A DNA stretch of 64,000 nt, from the NCBI GenBank assembly GCA_052161645.1, contig CP197414.1; one strand, given 5' to 3'. The notes beneath the pieces were generated by a model, which searched no databases, was not told where the DNA came from, and saw nothing but the letters and a program-made list of their open reading frames with translations. Both the position numbers and the translations under genes were made by a program. This document shows, piece after piece, positions 1-6,861 of the stretch (position 1 is its first letter; the number at the start of each line of letters is the position of its first letter). This stretch comes from Laterigemmans sp052161645 (lineage in GTDB: Bacteria > Planctomycetota > Planctomycetia > Pirellulales > Pirellulaceae).

Positions 1-156
1 CTTTGCGGCTTGGGGGTCGGATTGATCGCATATTACCGGGGCGTGCGTCCCAAACAATCGGCCCGCGACGTTAGCGAAGCAATTACTTCCACCGTATTGT
101 GGGCTACGCTATACGTATTGATGATCCACTTCATCATCGCCTTTTTCGAATTCTAG
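1..156 (+). CDS. MlaE-type ABC transporter permease, C-terminal end (partial)
   Basis: The window opens inside a reading frame that supplies 51 residues before a TAG stop. It holds a short GLIAYYRGVRP loop, an amphipathic stretch containing ARDVSEAITSTV, and a final hydrophobic helix ending HFIIAFFEF. The Gly-Leu-Ile-x-x-Tyr-x-Gly loop followed by a last helix is how MlaE/YrbE permeases end. These are inner-membrane subunits that move phospholipid between membranes. Only the last helix is visible, so the family call is by resemblance. A small coiled-coil gene begins 23 bp downstream and may share its transcript. Confidence 0.65.
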   Translation, partial: LCGLGVGLIAYYRGVRPKQSARDVSEAITSTVLWATLYVLMIHFIIAFFEF

Positions 157-179
157 CCCCCCGCGGGAACCCTGTTGAT

Positions 180-350
180 ATGGACAAGAAAGCCAAGAAA
201 CGTCTGGAAGTCATTAACAAGAAACTTCAGGCCCTCCGCCCTCGTTTGAGCGGCGCGAAACAACAAGACGATGATCCAGGCGAAGTGGCCAAGCTGGAAC
301 AGGAAGTCAGCGAGCTGGAAGCCGAAGCGGCCGAGCTGAAGAAGTCCTAG
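180..350 (+). CDS. small charged coiled-coil protein of unknown function
   Basis: A 56-residue protein starting at ATG 180. The frame stays open further upstream, but that part overlaps the permease gene, so the internal ATG is preferred. It is Lys-rich at the N-terminus (MDKKAKKRLEVINKKL) and ends in Glu/Leu heptads (LEQEVSELEAEAAELKKS). Two short helices forming a coiled coil are likely. There is no signal peptide or membrane segment, so it should be cytoplasmic. It may be co-transcribed with the upstream permease. I do not recognise a function. Confidence 0.6.
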   Translation: MDKKAKKRLEVINKKLQALRPRLSGAKQQDDDPGEVAKLEQEVSELEAEAAELKKS

Positions 351-504
351 CGGTAAGCAAGCACCGCTCAGCCGATTTCAGCGGGAACCAAAGTCAGCAA
401 AATCCGCTTAATCACTGAAATCCGCTTAATCGCTAAAGTCACACAGCTGAATCTGACGATCTAAGAGCGGGCGGAGGACGATCTTGATTGGGTTCGCAGA
501 TATT

Positions 505-918
505 ATGCAATCGCCGTTACTCCCTGGTCGCTGGACCGCTGTTGGCCCGTTTTTGCCAATCACTCGCCAGCTTCCCCGCCAATGTGCTGTGGCCAGCCTG
601 TTGACGGTTTGCTTGCTAACCTCCAGCGGCTGCCTAAACCCCAACATCCCCAGCGTTCGCCAGGGTGCGTTACCTTTTGGCGTCGAGGGTCTGCCCGCGC
701 AGCATCCGCAAGCGTTCGAGGCGACAATCTTTCACACGGGGCACGATGATTCGCTTAGCCCACGCTTGCCCGGAGGTCCCGTGGGACTTCCGCCGGACGA
801 TCCGCATCAAGTTCGCACTGGCGCGTTGGCCGACCATATCTACGATCAAGGGCCGGCGAAACAACCCGATATCCCTTGGCCCCGCTTTCACCCGTTACCC
901 ACCCGCCCGGTGTTATAA
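505..918 (+). CDS. putative lipoprotein, hypothetical
   Basis: A 137-residue frame from ATG 505; a TTG at 484 is an alternative start. After a basic, Arg-containing leader comes a hydrophobic stretch and a lipobox-like LLTSSGC around residue 43, suggesting export and lipid anchoring. The mature part is rich in Pro, His, Gly and Asp (FHTGHDDSLSPRLPGGPVG). I recognise no domain. The n-region before the hydrophobic stretch is long for a lipoprotein, so the true start may be later. The 154 bp before it carry two near-identical copies of AAATCCGCTTAATC and nothing else visible. Confidence 0.45.
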   Translation: MQSPLLPGRWTAVGPFLPITRQLPRQCAVASLLTVCLLTSSGCLNPNIPSVRQGALPFGVEGLPAQHPQAFEATIFHTGHDDSLSPRLPGGPVGLPPDDPHQVRTGALADHIYDQGPAKQPDIPWPRFHPLPTRPVL

Positions 919-936
919 TTTTTGAAGCCACCGTCC

Positions 937-1026
937 GTTAGCGGTTTTGGCGCGAGCCACCGTTCTTTGCACGGGGTTCGTTCGTTGCAAACGGGGGGAA
1001 CCGCGGCTAGCGCCATTGCGGCTAAC
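937..1026. repeat. copy A of an ~89-bp imperfect-palindrome repeat
   Basis: This 90-bp segment begins GTTAGCGG and ends GCGGCTAAC, so its ends form an imperfect inverted repeat. Its reverse complement matches positions 5265-5352: 26 of the first 27 bases and 31 of the last 34 bases agree, with a diverged middle. It lies 15 bp beyond the stop of the minus-strand gene at 1042. It encodes no plausible protein and behaves like a non-autonomous palindromic element or a structured intergenic unit. Confidence 0.7.
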
Positions 1027-1041
1027 TTCTGAAACCAATTC

Positions 1042-1740
1042 TCAAGCGGCCCGCTTGCTGGTTCTCGCTGCGCGCGAGCGATACGTGCGAGCATTACCTC
1101 GCTTGCCCGCTTCTTCCACGGCACCGATGTTACGCAGCACGTAAGCGATGCGCTGAGCCACATCGCGACGACGCTCGAGATGTTTGGCCAATTGACCAGT
1201 ATCAAAAGGTTGCGGCAGCTTATTCACCTCAGCCAGCCGCTTCAGGTCGGCCCGCGTGCGGAACGACCGCGTGCTGAGGATCTCTTCGAGCACCACATCT
1301 TTGACGCTGTGCTTGGGGCGAAACCGCCCCCGTCTTGATTTGCCTTCCACCGGTGGCAAACGCCATTCCTCGACGCTGACCAACGGCACGTCGATCGTGA
1401 GGTTTGGATGGGGGAAAACCTGCGTCAGGTAGACCAGTTCTTCAAAGAGATCGAGTGTCTGCCCCCGCTTGGGACTTAACCGCCGACTGATGATGGGTCC
1501 CTCAGCGGTTTTTTGACGAATGATCCGGCGGCGAGCCACAATCGGCTTGACGATTCGCACCCTGTCAGTTTCCAGCAGCGTAGCCAGTTTGTCGCGAATC
1601 GAAGATAGCGAGGCGAACTGGATTTCGATCAATTCGCCGCTGTGAATCGCATCGATGCGAAAGGCACCATGACGAACTTCAGTCGCATCCTCTGATTCCG
1701 CATAATGCAGCTTCAGCGTGCGATGCAGCGAAGTTTCCAC
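1042..1740 (-). CDS. conserved protein with possible PD-(D/E)XK-like N-terminal domain
   Basis: A 232-residue protein with a GTG start at 1740, immediately after the pyrE stop (no intergenic base), so translation is probably coupled to pyrE. The N-terminal 70 residues carry EVRHGAFRID followed by GELIEIQF: Glu21, Asp30 and Glu39-Ile-Gln41. This spacing is that of a PD-(D/E)XK nuclease core with the E-x-Q variant. Residues ~145-215 look like a winged helix (LEEILSTRSFRTRADLKRLA), and the C-terminus is very basic. Nuclease activity is an inference from motif spacing. A structural role in nucleic-acid binding is equally possible. Confidence 0.6.
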   Translation of the reverse strand: METSLHRTLKLHYAESEDATEVRHGAFRIDAIHSGELIEIQFASLSSIRDKLATLLETDRVRIVKPIVARRRIIRQKTAEGPIISRRLSPKRGQTLDLFEELVYLTQVFPHPNLTIDVPLVSVEEWRLPPVEGKSRRGRFRPKHSVKDVVLEEILSTRSFRTRADLKRLAEVNKLPQPFDTGQLAKHLERRRDVAQRIAYVLRNIGAVEEAGKRGNARTYRSRAARTSKRAA

Positions 1741-2322
1741 TTAGCCGACATCCGGCTCGAGGCCAAAATCACGAATCGTTAACAGCGTTTCCAGTTCCAA
1801 GCCAACCGCCGCGAATGCTTCGCGACCACCCGCGAGACGATCAACGATCCCGATCACTTTGACCACTTCAAGACCAAAAGCACGAGCCGCCTCAGCCGCT
1901 TTGATGGCGCTGCCTCCGCTGGTGATCACATCTTCGACAATCACCACGCGTTGCCCTGCTTTGACGGGGCCTTCAACTTGCCGCCCCGCCCCGTGTCCTT
2001 TGGGTTCTTTGCGAACCATGAAACCACGCAGTGCTGGTCGCTCCGCCGTTTCGGGGCGTTGGCCGACCAGCGTGACAATCGCCGCCGCGATCGGATCGGC
2101 ACCGATCGCCATCCCACCGACAGCAGCCACCGGAGGTGTGATTTTATCGATCAGCTCTAACATCCCAGCGGCGATCTGATTGGCCCCGCGGGGGTGCAGC
2201 GTCACTAATCGACAGTCCAAATAATACGATGCTGTCTTTCCGCTGGCTAACGTGAAGCTGCCAATTTGCAAAGCTTCCTGGCGGACTAATTCGAGCAGTT
2301 CGGCGCGATCAAAGGTTGTCAT
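1741..2322 (-). CDS. pyrE: orotate phosphoribosyltransferase
   Basis: PyrE transfers ribose-5-phosphate from PRPP to orotate, giving OMP in de novo pyrimidine synthesis. The 193-residue product has the PRPP-binding signature VVIVEDVITSGGSAIKA near residue 130 and the N-terminal FTLASGKTASYYLDCR, typical of bacterial PyrE, at full family length. The ATG at 2322 gives the expected N-terminus. It is followed without a gap by the gene ending at 1042. No attenuator-like hairpin is obvious upstream. Confidence 0.93.
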   Translation of the reverse strand: MTTFDRAELLELVRQEALQIGSFTLASGKTASYYLDCRLVTLHPRGANQIAAGMLELIDKITPPVAAVGGMAIGADPIAAAIVTLVGQRPETAERPALRGFMVRKEPKGHGAGRQVEGPVKAGQRVVIVEDVITSGGSAIKAAEAARAFGLEVVKVIGIVDRLAGGREAFAAVGLELETLLTIRDFGLEPDVG

Positions 2323-2387
2323 GAATACTAAGGTTGAAGAGCAAGGGGACCCGCCTCGCAGGACTGCGAGCGGTTACCGCCACGACT

Positions 2388-3686
2388 TTAACGGGTGATC
2401 GTAACGGCAGAACCACGCGATAGGATACCAAATACGTCGCGAGCGTCAGTGCGCCGTAGCTGAATACAACCGTTACCCGCGGCCGCTTGCTCTGCCGAGC
2501 CGTGGATACACATTTGATTCCCCAAATCTAACCACACATCGCCGTAGGGATTCCGCGGGTCACCGGGAGGAATGTTGCCGCCATCGAGCGAATAATAGGT
2601 CCGCGCGGTTTGTTTATCTTGCACCATGTATGAACCCGATTTGGGTGCCGGATCGCTGCCGGTCTGGATCGGAAAGCGACCAGCATACATCTCTCCGAGG
2701 AACAGAGTTAACTCCGAGGAAGTCAAATTGACCTCCGCTCGGAATGGCCCTCGAATGACTTTCAGTTCCTGCCCGGGGACCACGGCGGCGGGATCACTGA
2801 CACCGTTGACAGTGGCCAACAACTGCCAAGGCACCTCCAATTTGGCGGCGATATCCTGCAGCGTTTCCCCTTGGGAGACACGATAAGGTTGTTCCAACAG
2901 GTTGCGAGTCGAATAAATCACTTCGCCGGCCAACCAGTCCAAGCGACCGAGCAACGATTCACGATCGGCTGAGGAGAGAGAGGGTGAGTTATAAAACAAG
3001 CTCAGCGTTGCCAGGGCTTCTCGCAATTGATCTTTTTCACGCTGCCGGTCCGCTGTGGCAATCGCGTTCGCCAAAGCCGTTTTGGCGGTTGCGTCGTTCA
3101 GCGACTGTTGACTGGAACCGGAGGCGGCGGAATCATCCATGGAGAGGCTGGGAATATCATAACCGCTCGCCCCCCCAGCTTGTGAGCTGTTGCCAGATTG
3201 TGAGCTGTTTCCAGCTTCCGTTTCGCTGACCAGTTGATTGAGGTCTAAAGTATCAACGCCGTTGACTGCGTAGTTGGAGCCAGCCCCACCGTTGCTGCCA
3301 GAGGGTGGCGGTAAATCGAGGGTGCGTTGGTCAGACAACGAAGCTCGCGACGCACCGCCCATATCGGTTTGAACCGTGCCCGCCATGCTGCTGGAACCAG
3401 CATCTGGCGAACCAGACCGCGGGGGTGTGCTATCGAGCGTCGGCGGCAATGGCGCGTCGAAGCTCATGCCCGGACCGTCCGTCGGATTACCCGCCATGCT
3501 GTCCGCACCCCCGCTCGGCAGACCGATATCAATATCGTCTCCCAAGGAAAAATCGAGACTGTCGTTCTCGACGATCTTGACCAGTTCGTCAGGCATTTTA
3601 GCGGGGGGTGCTGTCAACGCCACGTACGCGCTATACGACACGGTGAGCAACAACACAACGACGATAGTAGTTTTCACAGTTTGCAC
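2388..3686 (-). CDS. LysM-containing L,D-transpeptidase (YkuD family), membrane anchored
   Basis: A 432-residue protein. The GTG at 3686 is chosen over an upstream in-frame ATG because an AAGGAGGA ribosome binding site precedes it. A membrane anchor (residues ~5-25) is followed by a long Ser/Gly/Asp-rich low-complexity stretch, a LysM domain (~267-312, YRVSQGETLQDIAAKLEVP) and a YkuD catalytic domain. Catalytic candidates are His395 (CIHGS) and Cys407 (GNGCIQL). YkuD enzymes make 3-3 peptidoglycan cross-links or attach proteins to the wall. The His-Cys spacing is short, and the usual Ser-His-Gly-Cys is Gly-Asn-Gly-Cys, so the active site is atypical. Confidence 0.85.
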   Translation of the reverse strand: MQTVKTTIVVVLLLTVSYSAYVALTAPPAKMPDELVKIVENDSLDFSLGDDIDIGLPSGGADSMAGNPTDGPGMSFDAPLPPTLDSTPPRSGSPDAGSSSMAGTVQTDMGGASRASLSDQRTLDLPPPSGSNGGAGSNYAVNGVDTLDLNQLVSETEAGNSSQSGNSSQAGGASGYDIPSLSMDDSAASGSSQQSLNDATAKTALANAIATADRQREKDQLREALATLSLFYNSPSLSSADRESLLGRLDWLAGEVIYSTRNLLEQPYRVSQGETLQDIAAKLEVPWQLLATVNGVSDPAAVVPGQELKVIRGPFRAEVNLTSSELTLFLGEMYAGRFPIQTGSDPAPKSGSYMVQDKQTARTYYSLDGGNIPPGDPRNPYGDVWLDLGNQMCIHGSAEQAAAGNGCIQLRRTDARDVFGILSRGSAVTITR

Positions 3687-3847
3687 GTTCGTCCTCCTTG
3701 ACGACGGCGAAAATCCGGTCACCCATAGATTGGTGGGGAGATTAATCGATGCATCGATTTCACCGCTAGGGCAATCCGCGATGTTCTAAGCGAAAAAAAG
3801 CAGCCGCATGAAGATCGAATACAAGGCCCGGAAGTTTCAGCGGCGAT

Positions 3848-4327
3848 TCAACCTAACCACTGGTCCATGATTTCGACAACTTCACTCCCTTCCAATAATT
3901 CGTGAGCCAGCAATTCGTCGACGATCGCTGCCAGCGCGGCCCAGTTGCGGTCGTCTTTGAGAAGATGATAGAGCTGGACCGATTGTCGCTCGAGAATTTG
4001 CATACGCTGTTGCGGCTCCGGCGCAATCTGCTCGGCCGCTTCCCAAGCGTTTTGCCAATCTTGCCCCCATTCGGCCACTCCGGCCGGATGCAGCGGTTCC
4101 CCGCGATAAATCATCTCAGCGACAGGTCCAGCCAAAGCGACCAAAACTTGTTGCCAACACAACCGCCGCGGATCGGCCACTCGGCGTGGCCAAAGAATTT
4201 GTGCGTCTCCGGTCCTCAGCGGACCATCATCGCGGTCAGGGCTGATCGTCAACGAATGCACCTTGGCCCCGACCATCACGGCCATCATCGCGTGCCCCGC
4301 TTCGTGGTAGGCCGTCAGCTCACACAT
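3848..4327 (-). CDS. stand-alone M41 (FtsH-peptidase-like) metalloprotease domain
   Basis: A 159-residue protein that starts almost at the zinc motif: MCELTAYHEAGHAMMAV, giving H8-E9-x-x-H12. LAGPVAEMIYRG (~66-76) matches the LxGRxAE segment of FtsH, and Asp90 in EWGQDWQNAWEAA sits where FtsH has its third zinc ligand. The AAA+ ATPase and membrane segments of FtsH are absent. It may therefore act on already unfolded or small substrates, or have a regulatory role. The ATG at 4327 fits well; an earlier start is not supported. Similar short proteins occur in planctomycetes, as I recall. Confidence 0.7.
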   Translation of the reverse strand: MCELTAYHEAGHAMMAVMVGAKVHSLTISPDRDDGPLRTGDAQILWPRRVADPRRLCWQQVLVALAGPVAEMIYRGEPLHPAGVAEWGQDWQNAWEAAEQIAPEPQQRMQILERQSVQLYHLLKDDRNWAALAAIVDELLAHELLEGSEVVEIMDQWLG

Positions 4328-4381
4328 TGTTTATCCAAATGTGCCGCCAAAAAGACGCGGCAATTACTCAGCCGAGGCCAA

Positions 4382-5224
4382 TTATTGAGCGAGGACTGGT
4401 GTAATGGCGGCCCGAATATCAGCCGGCCGGTTGGTCGTGATCCCCATCGCTCCCAGCTCTTGAAAGTACTTTGCGTCGTCAAGATCGTCGATCGTCCAGA
4501 CGTGAAATTCGGGCATACCGCCAGCTCGCAATTCAGCAATGAACTCTTTGGTCACCACGCTGCGATCTCCCCGAGTTCCCAAACCGTCGGCACCACAGTC
4601 TTGCAACGTCTTGATCACTTGCGCTGCGGTCGGTTTCACTTCGCCAGTCTCTTTGTCACGACGATAGCTGGTCAACCAATGGGCTTTCACCCCAGGTAAT
4701 TGCTGCTTGCAAGCCTTCACGGTGTCCGCTTTGAAAGAGATGATTAGCAAGTCATCCCAGCTGGGTTGCTGTTTTTTCAACTCGGCAACCAATAGCGGCA
4801 CAATTTCCGGACCGGTCTTCAGCTCAATGACAAACGTCTTGCCCGCCGGCATTCCCGCCAGCACTTCCGCAAAGGTGGGAAGCGGCTCGCCTGCGAATTT
4901 CGCATCCTTCCAACTGCCATACTCTAGCTCACGAAGCTCGGCCAAGGTGGAGGAGGCCACTATTTTCTTGACACCAGCCGTGCGGGCCGTGTCTGCGTCG
5001 TGGATGCAAACGATGTGACCGTCTTTGGTATAATAAAAATCTCCTTCGACCCCGTCAGCTTGCTCTTGCCAAGCCAACTCAAAAGCCGCCATCGTATTCT
5101 CAGGTGCGGCATGCGAAGCACCACGGTGAGCAATGATTTCTTGTCCCAACGCCAACTCCTCAGCGTTACCAAGTAGCCAAAAAGATAGAACACAGTAAGC
5201 GACGAATGTCGACCGACTCAGCAT
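4382..5224 (-). CDS. exported glycerophosphodiester phosphodiesterase
   Basis: Hydrolyses glycerophosphodiesters to glycerol-3-phosphate and an alcohol. The start at ATG 5224 gives MLSRSTFVAYCVLSFWLLG, a good signal peptide, so the enzyme should act outside the inner membrane. The frame remains open up to 5275, but that part runs into a repeat element. The GDPD core is clear: IIAHRGASHAAPENTMAAFE with the catalytic His-Arg and Glu-Asn, then GVEGDFYYTKDGHIVCIHD with the metal-binding acidic residues and the second His. About 280 residues, normal for the family. It is 54 bp upstream of the M41-like gene, in the same direction. Confidence 0.9.
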   Translation of the reverse strand: MLSRSTFVAYCVLSFWLLGNAEELALGQEIIAHRGASHAAPENTMAAFELAWQEQADGVEGDFYYTKDGHIVCIHDADTARTAGVKKIVASSTLAELRELEYGSWKDAKFAGEPLPTFAEVLAGMPAGKTFVIELKTGPEIVPLLVAELKKQQPSWDDLLIISFKADTVKACKQQLPGVKAHWLTSYRRDKETGEVKPTAAQVIKTLQDCGADGLGTRGDRSVVTKEFIAELRAGGMPEFHVWTIDDLDDAKYFQELGAMGITTNRPADIRAAITPVLAQ

Positions 5225-5264
5225 CTGTAACCTGCAATGTTTGAGAAATACAAGACGAAATTTT

Positions 5265-5352
5265 GTTGGCCGCAATGGCGCTAGCCGCGGTCCCCGTTTT
5301 TCCGCGAACTAGTCACGCGCAAGGAACGGTGGCTAGCGACAAAACCGCTAAC
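5265..5352. repeat. copy B of the ~89-bp repeat, opposite orientation to copy A
   Basis: 88 bp matching the reverse complement of 937-1026. It starts GTTGGCCGCAATGGCG and ends CAAAACCGCTAAC. The two copies face each other across 4.2 kb carrying five minus-strand genes. This copy sits between the asparaginase-like gene and the phosphodiesterase gene, just upstream of the latter's start. Confidence 0.7.
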
Positions 5353-5441
5353 AGTTTGCTGCTATTCTAATCGCCGTCTCCGTTAGCAACGAGGAAGCTG
5401 AGGTAAAACGAGCGTTAAGAAACGGGGAATTTACCAACTCC

Positions 5442-5936
5442 TTAACCGCCCTCATCAACAGGCTCAAAAACCCCCTTTTCGCGATTCTTGCGAACCTGCA
5501 GCGGGTTAAAAATCCGCCCCCCCATGGCAATGAACACACCGTCCGGCAACACGTTGACCGCACCGATGGCGGTTCCAATATTGAAGATCGCGTCACTTTG
5601 GTGAAAACGTGCGGGCTGCATCGCACCGGTTAGGACGACGCATTTTTGCGGCACGCCCAACAAACTTTTGGCGGTCTCCACCATCGTGTCGGTTCCGTGA
5701 GTAATCACCACTCGTCGCTCCGGACTGGCCGCCACGGCAGCCCGCACCAAATCGCGATCGGCGGTGGTCATATCCAAGCTATCCTTCCGCAATACCGGTT
5801 CGATTACCCAACCGACCGCCATTGGCAAGGCCTCAAGAATTCTCACCACCCCCGGTGGGCCCACCTGATACTCGCTCAATTGATCAAAATACTCTTTGTC
5901 GATCGTGCCACCAACGGTGAGAAAGCGGATGTTCAT
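5442..5936 (-). CDS. short asparaginase-domain protein (single domain)
   Basis: The ATG at 5936 gives 164 residues beginning MNIRFLTVGGTIDKEYF. The threonine motif GGTID, the second motif VITHGTDTMVETA and LTGAMQPARF are those of the N-terminal catalytic domain of L-asparaginases. The C-terminal domain (normally ~150 more residues) is missing, and the protein ends cleanly at a stop. Known one-domain asparaginase-like proteins of this size exist, so this is more likely a compact family than a truncation. The substrate is unknown; asparagine or a related amide is only a guess. An upstream in-frame start at 5969 is less likely. Confidence 0.75.
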   Translation of the reverse strand: MNIRFLTVGGTIDKEYFDQLSEYQVGPPGVVRILEALPMAVGWVIEPVLRKDSLDMTTADRDLVRAAVAASPERRVVITHGTDTMVETAKSLLGVPQKCVVLTGAMQPARFHQSDAIFNIGTAIGAVNVLPDGVFIAMGGRIFNPLQVRKNREKGVFEPVDEGG

Positions 5937-6111
5937 CTTTCTTTGCGAGTCCCTGATATGAAGTGTCAATCTGCCGCTGTTTGTGTTCGGACCGGTTCGC
6001 TAAACTGTAGCTTAGTCGTCCCACCCAACGGGTCATTTGCCCATGCGGAATTGGTCAGACACAGATTCCCACCTCGAGTTACCCCCAAGTCATAATAGGA
6101 GCCGTTAGCCG

Positions 6112-6852
6112 ATGTTTCGAAATCGCTACCTACTGTTGGCACTCTGCCTTTCCCCTTGCGTGTTTAGTATGGTCTCCGCGCGGGCACAAGATGCCGACGG
6201 AAAAGTGGAGGCGGAACCGCAGAGTGTCAAGCCGGGCATTAACGAATCATTCCTTGATCCCGACTTGGATGTGGGCAGTTTTGTCGATCGCTTCGAAGTG
6301 GAAAGTCGTGAAATTTTTTCCGCTCGCGATCGCGTCATGGAAAATCTCAAGTTACAGCCTGGCGACAAGGTGGCCGATATCGGTACCGGCACCGGCTTGT
6401 TCGTCGAACTCTTCAGCCAAGCGGTGGGAAAAGATGGTTGGGTATACGCCATCGACATCGCCCCCAAATTTATCGAACGCGTGGGCGCGATCACTGAAAT
6501 GAAGAGCCTCGTGAACGTGACCCCTGTTTTAGGCGGGCAAAACGATATTCGCTTGGCACCCAGCTCGATCAACGCAGCTTTCATCTGCGATGTTTATCAT
6601 CACTTTGAATTCCCAGCCGACTCGCTGCACTCGATCTTTACCGCGCTCAAGCCGGGGGGCCAATTGGTGGTGATCGATTTTGAACGGATTCCCGGCGTCT
6701 CCCGCGATTGGTTGCTGGGCCACGTCCGCGCGGGAAAAGAAGTCTTTCGCAAAGAAATTGAAACGGCAGGTTTTGAGTTCGTGGAAGAAGTCAATGTGCC
6801 CGGCTTTCGCGAAAATTACTTCTTGCGTTTTCGCCGCCCCGAAGCGAAGTAG
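6112..6852 (+). CDS. class I SAM-dependent methyltransferase with signal peptide
   Basis: 246 residues. The ATG is preceded by AGGAG at good spacing. Residues 1-26 (MFRNRYLLLALCLSPCVFSMVSARA) form a typical signal peptide with Ala-x-Ala before QDADG. The rest is a Rossmann methyltransferase: VADIGTGTGLFVELF is motif I, VYAIDIAPKF motif II, and ALKPGGQLVVIDF the post-III segment. Export of a SAM-dependent enzyme is odd, since SAM is made in the cytoplasm. The substrate is unknown. The gene stands alone and ends 9 bp from the convergent histidine kinase gene. Confidence 0.85.
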   Translation: MFRNRYLLLALCLSPCVFSMVSARAQDADGKVEAEPQSVKPGINESFLDPDLDVGSFVDRFEVESREIFSARDRVMENLKLQPGDKVADIGTGTGLFVELFSQAVGKDGWVYAIDIAPKFIERVGAITEMKSLVNVTPVLGGQNDIRLAPSSINAAFICDVYHHFEFPADSLHSIFTALKPGGQLVVIDFERIPGVSRDWLLGHVRAGKEVFRKEIETAGFEFVEEVNVPGFRENYFLRFRRPEAK

Positions 6853-6861
6853 CTGGTTGGC

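Noticed and set aside
3902..4699. 265-residue plus-strand frame
   Set aside because: Antisense to the M41-like and phosphodiesterase genes, both of which carry clear family motifs.
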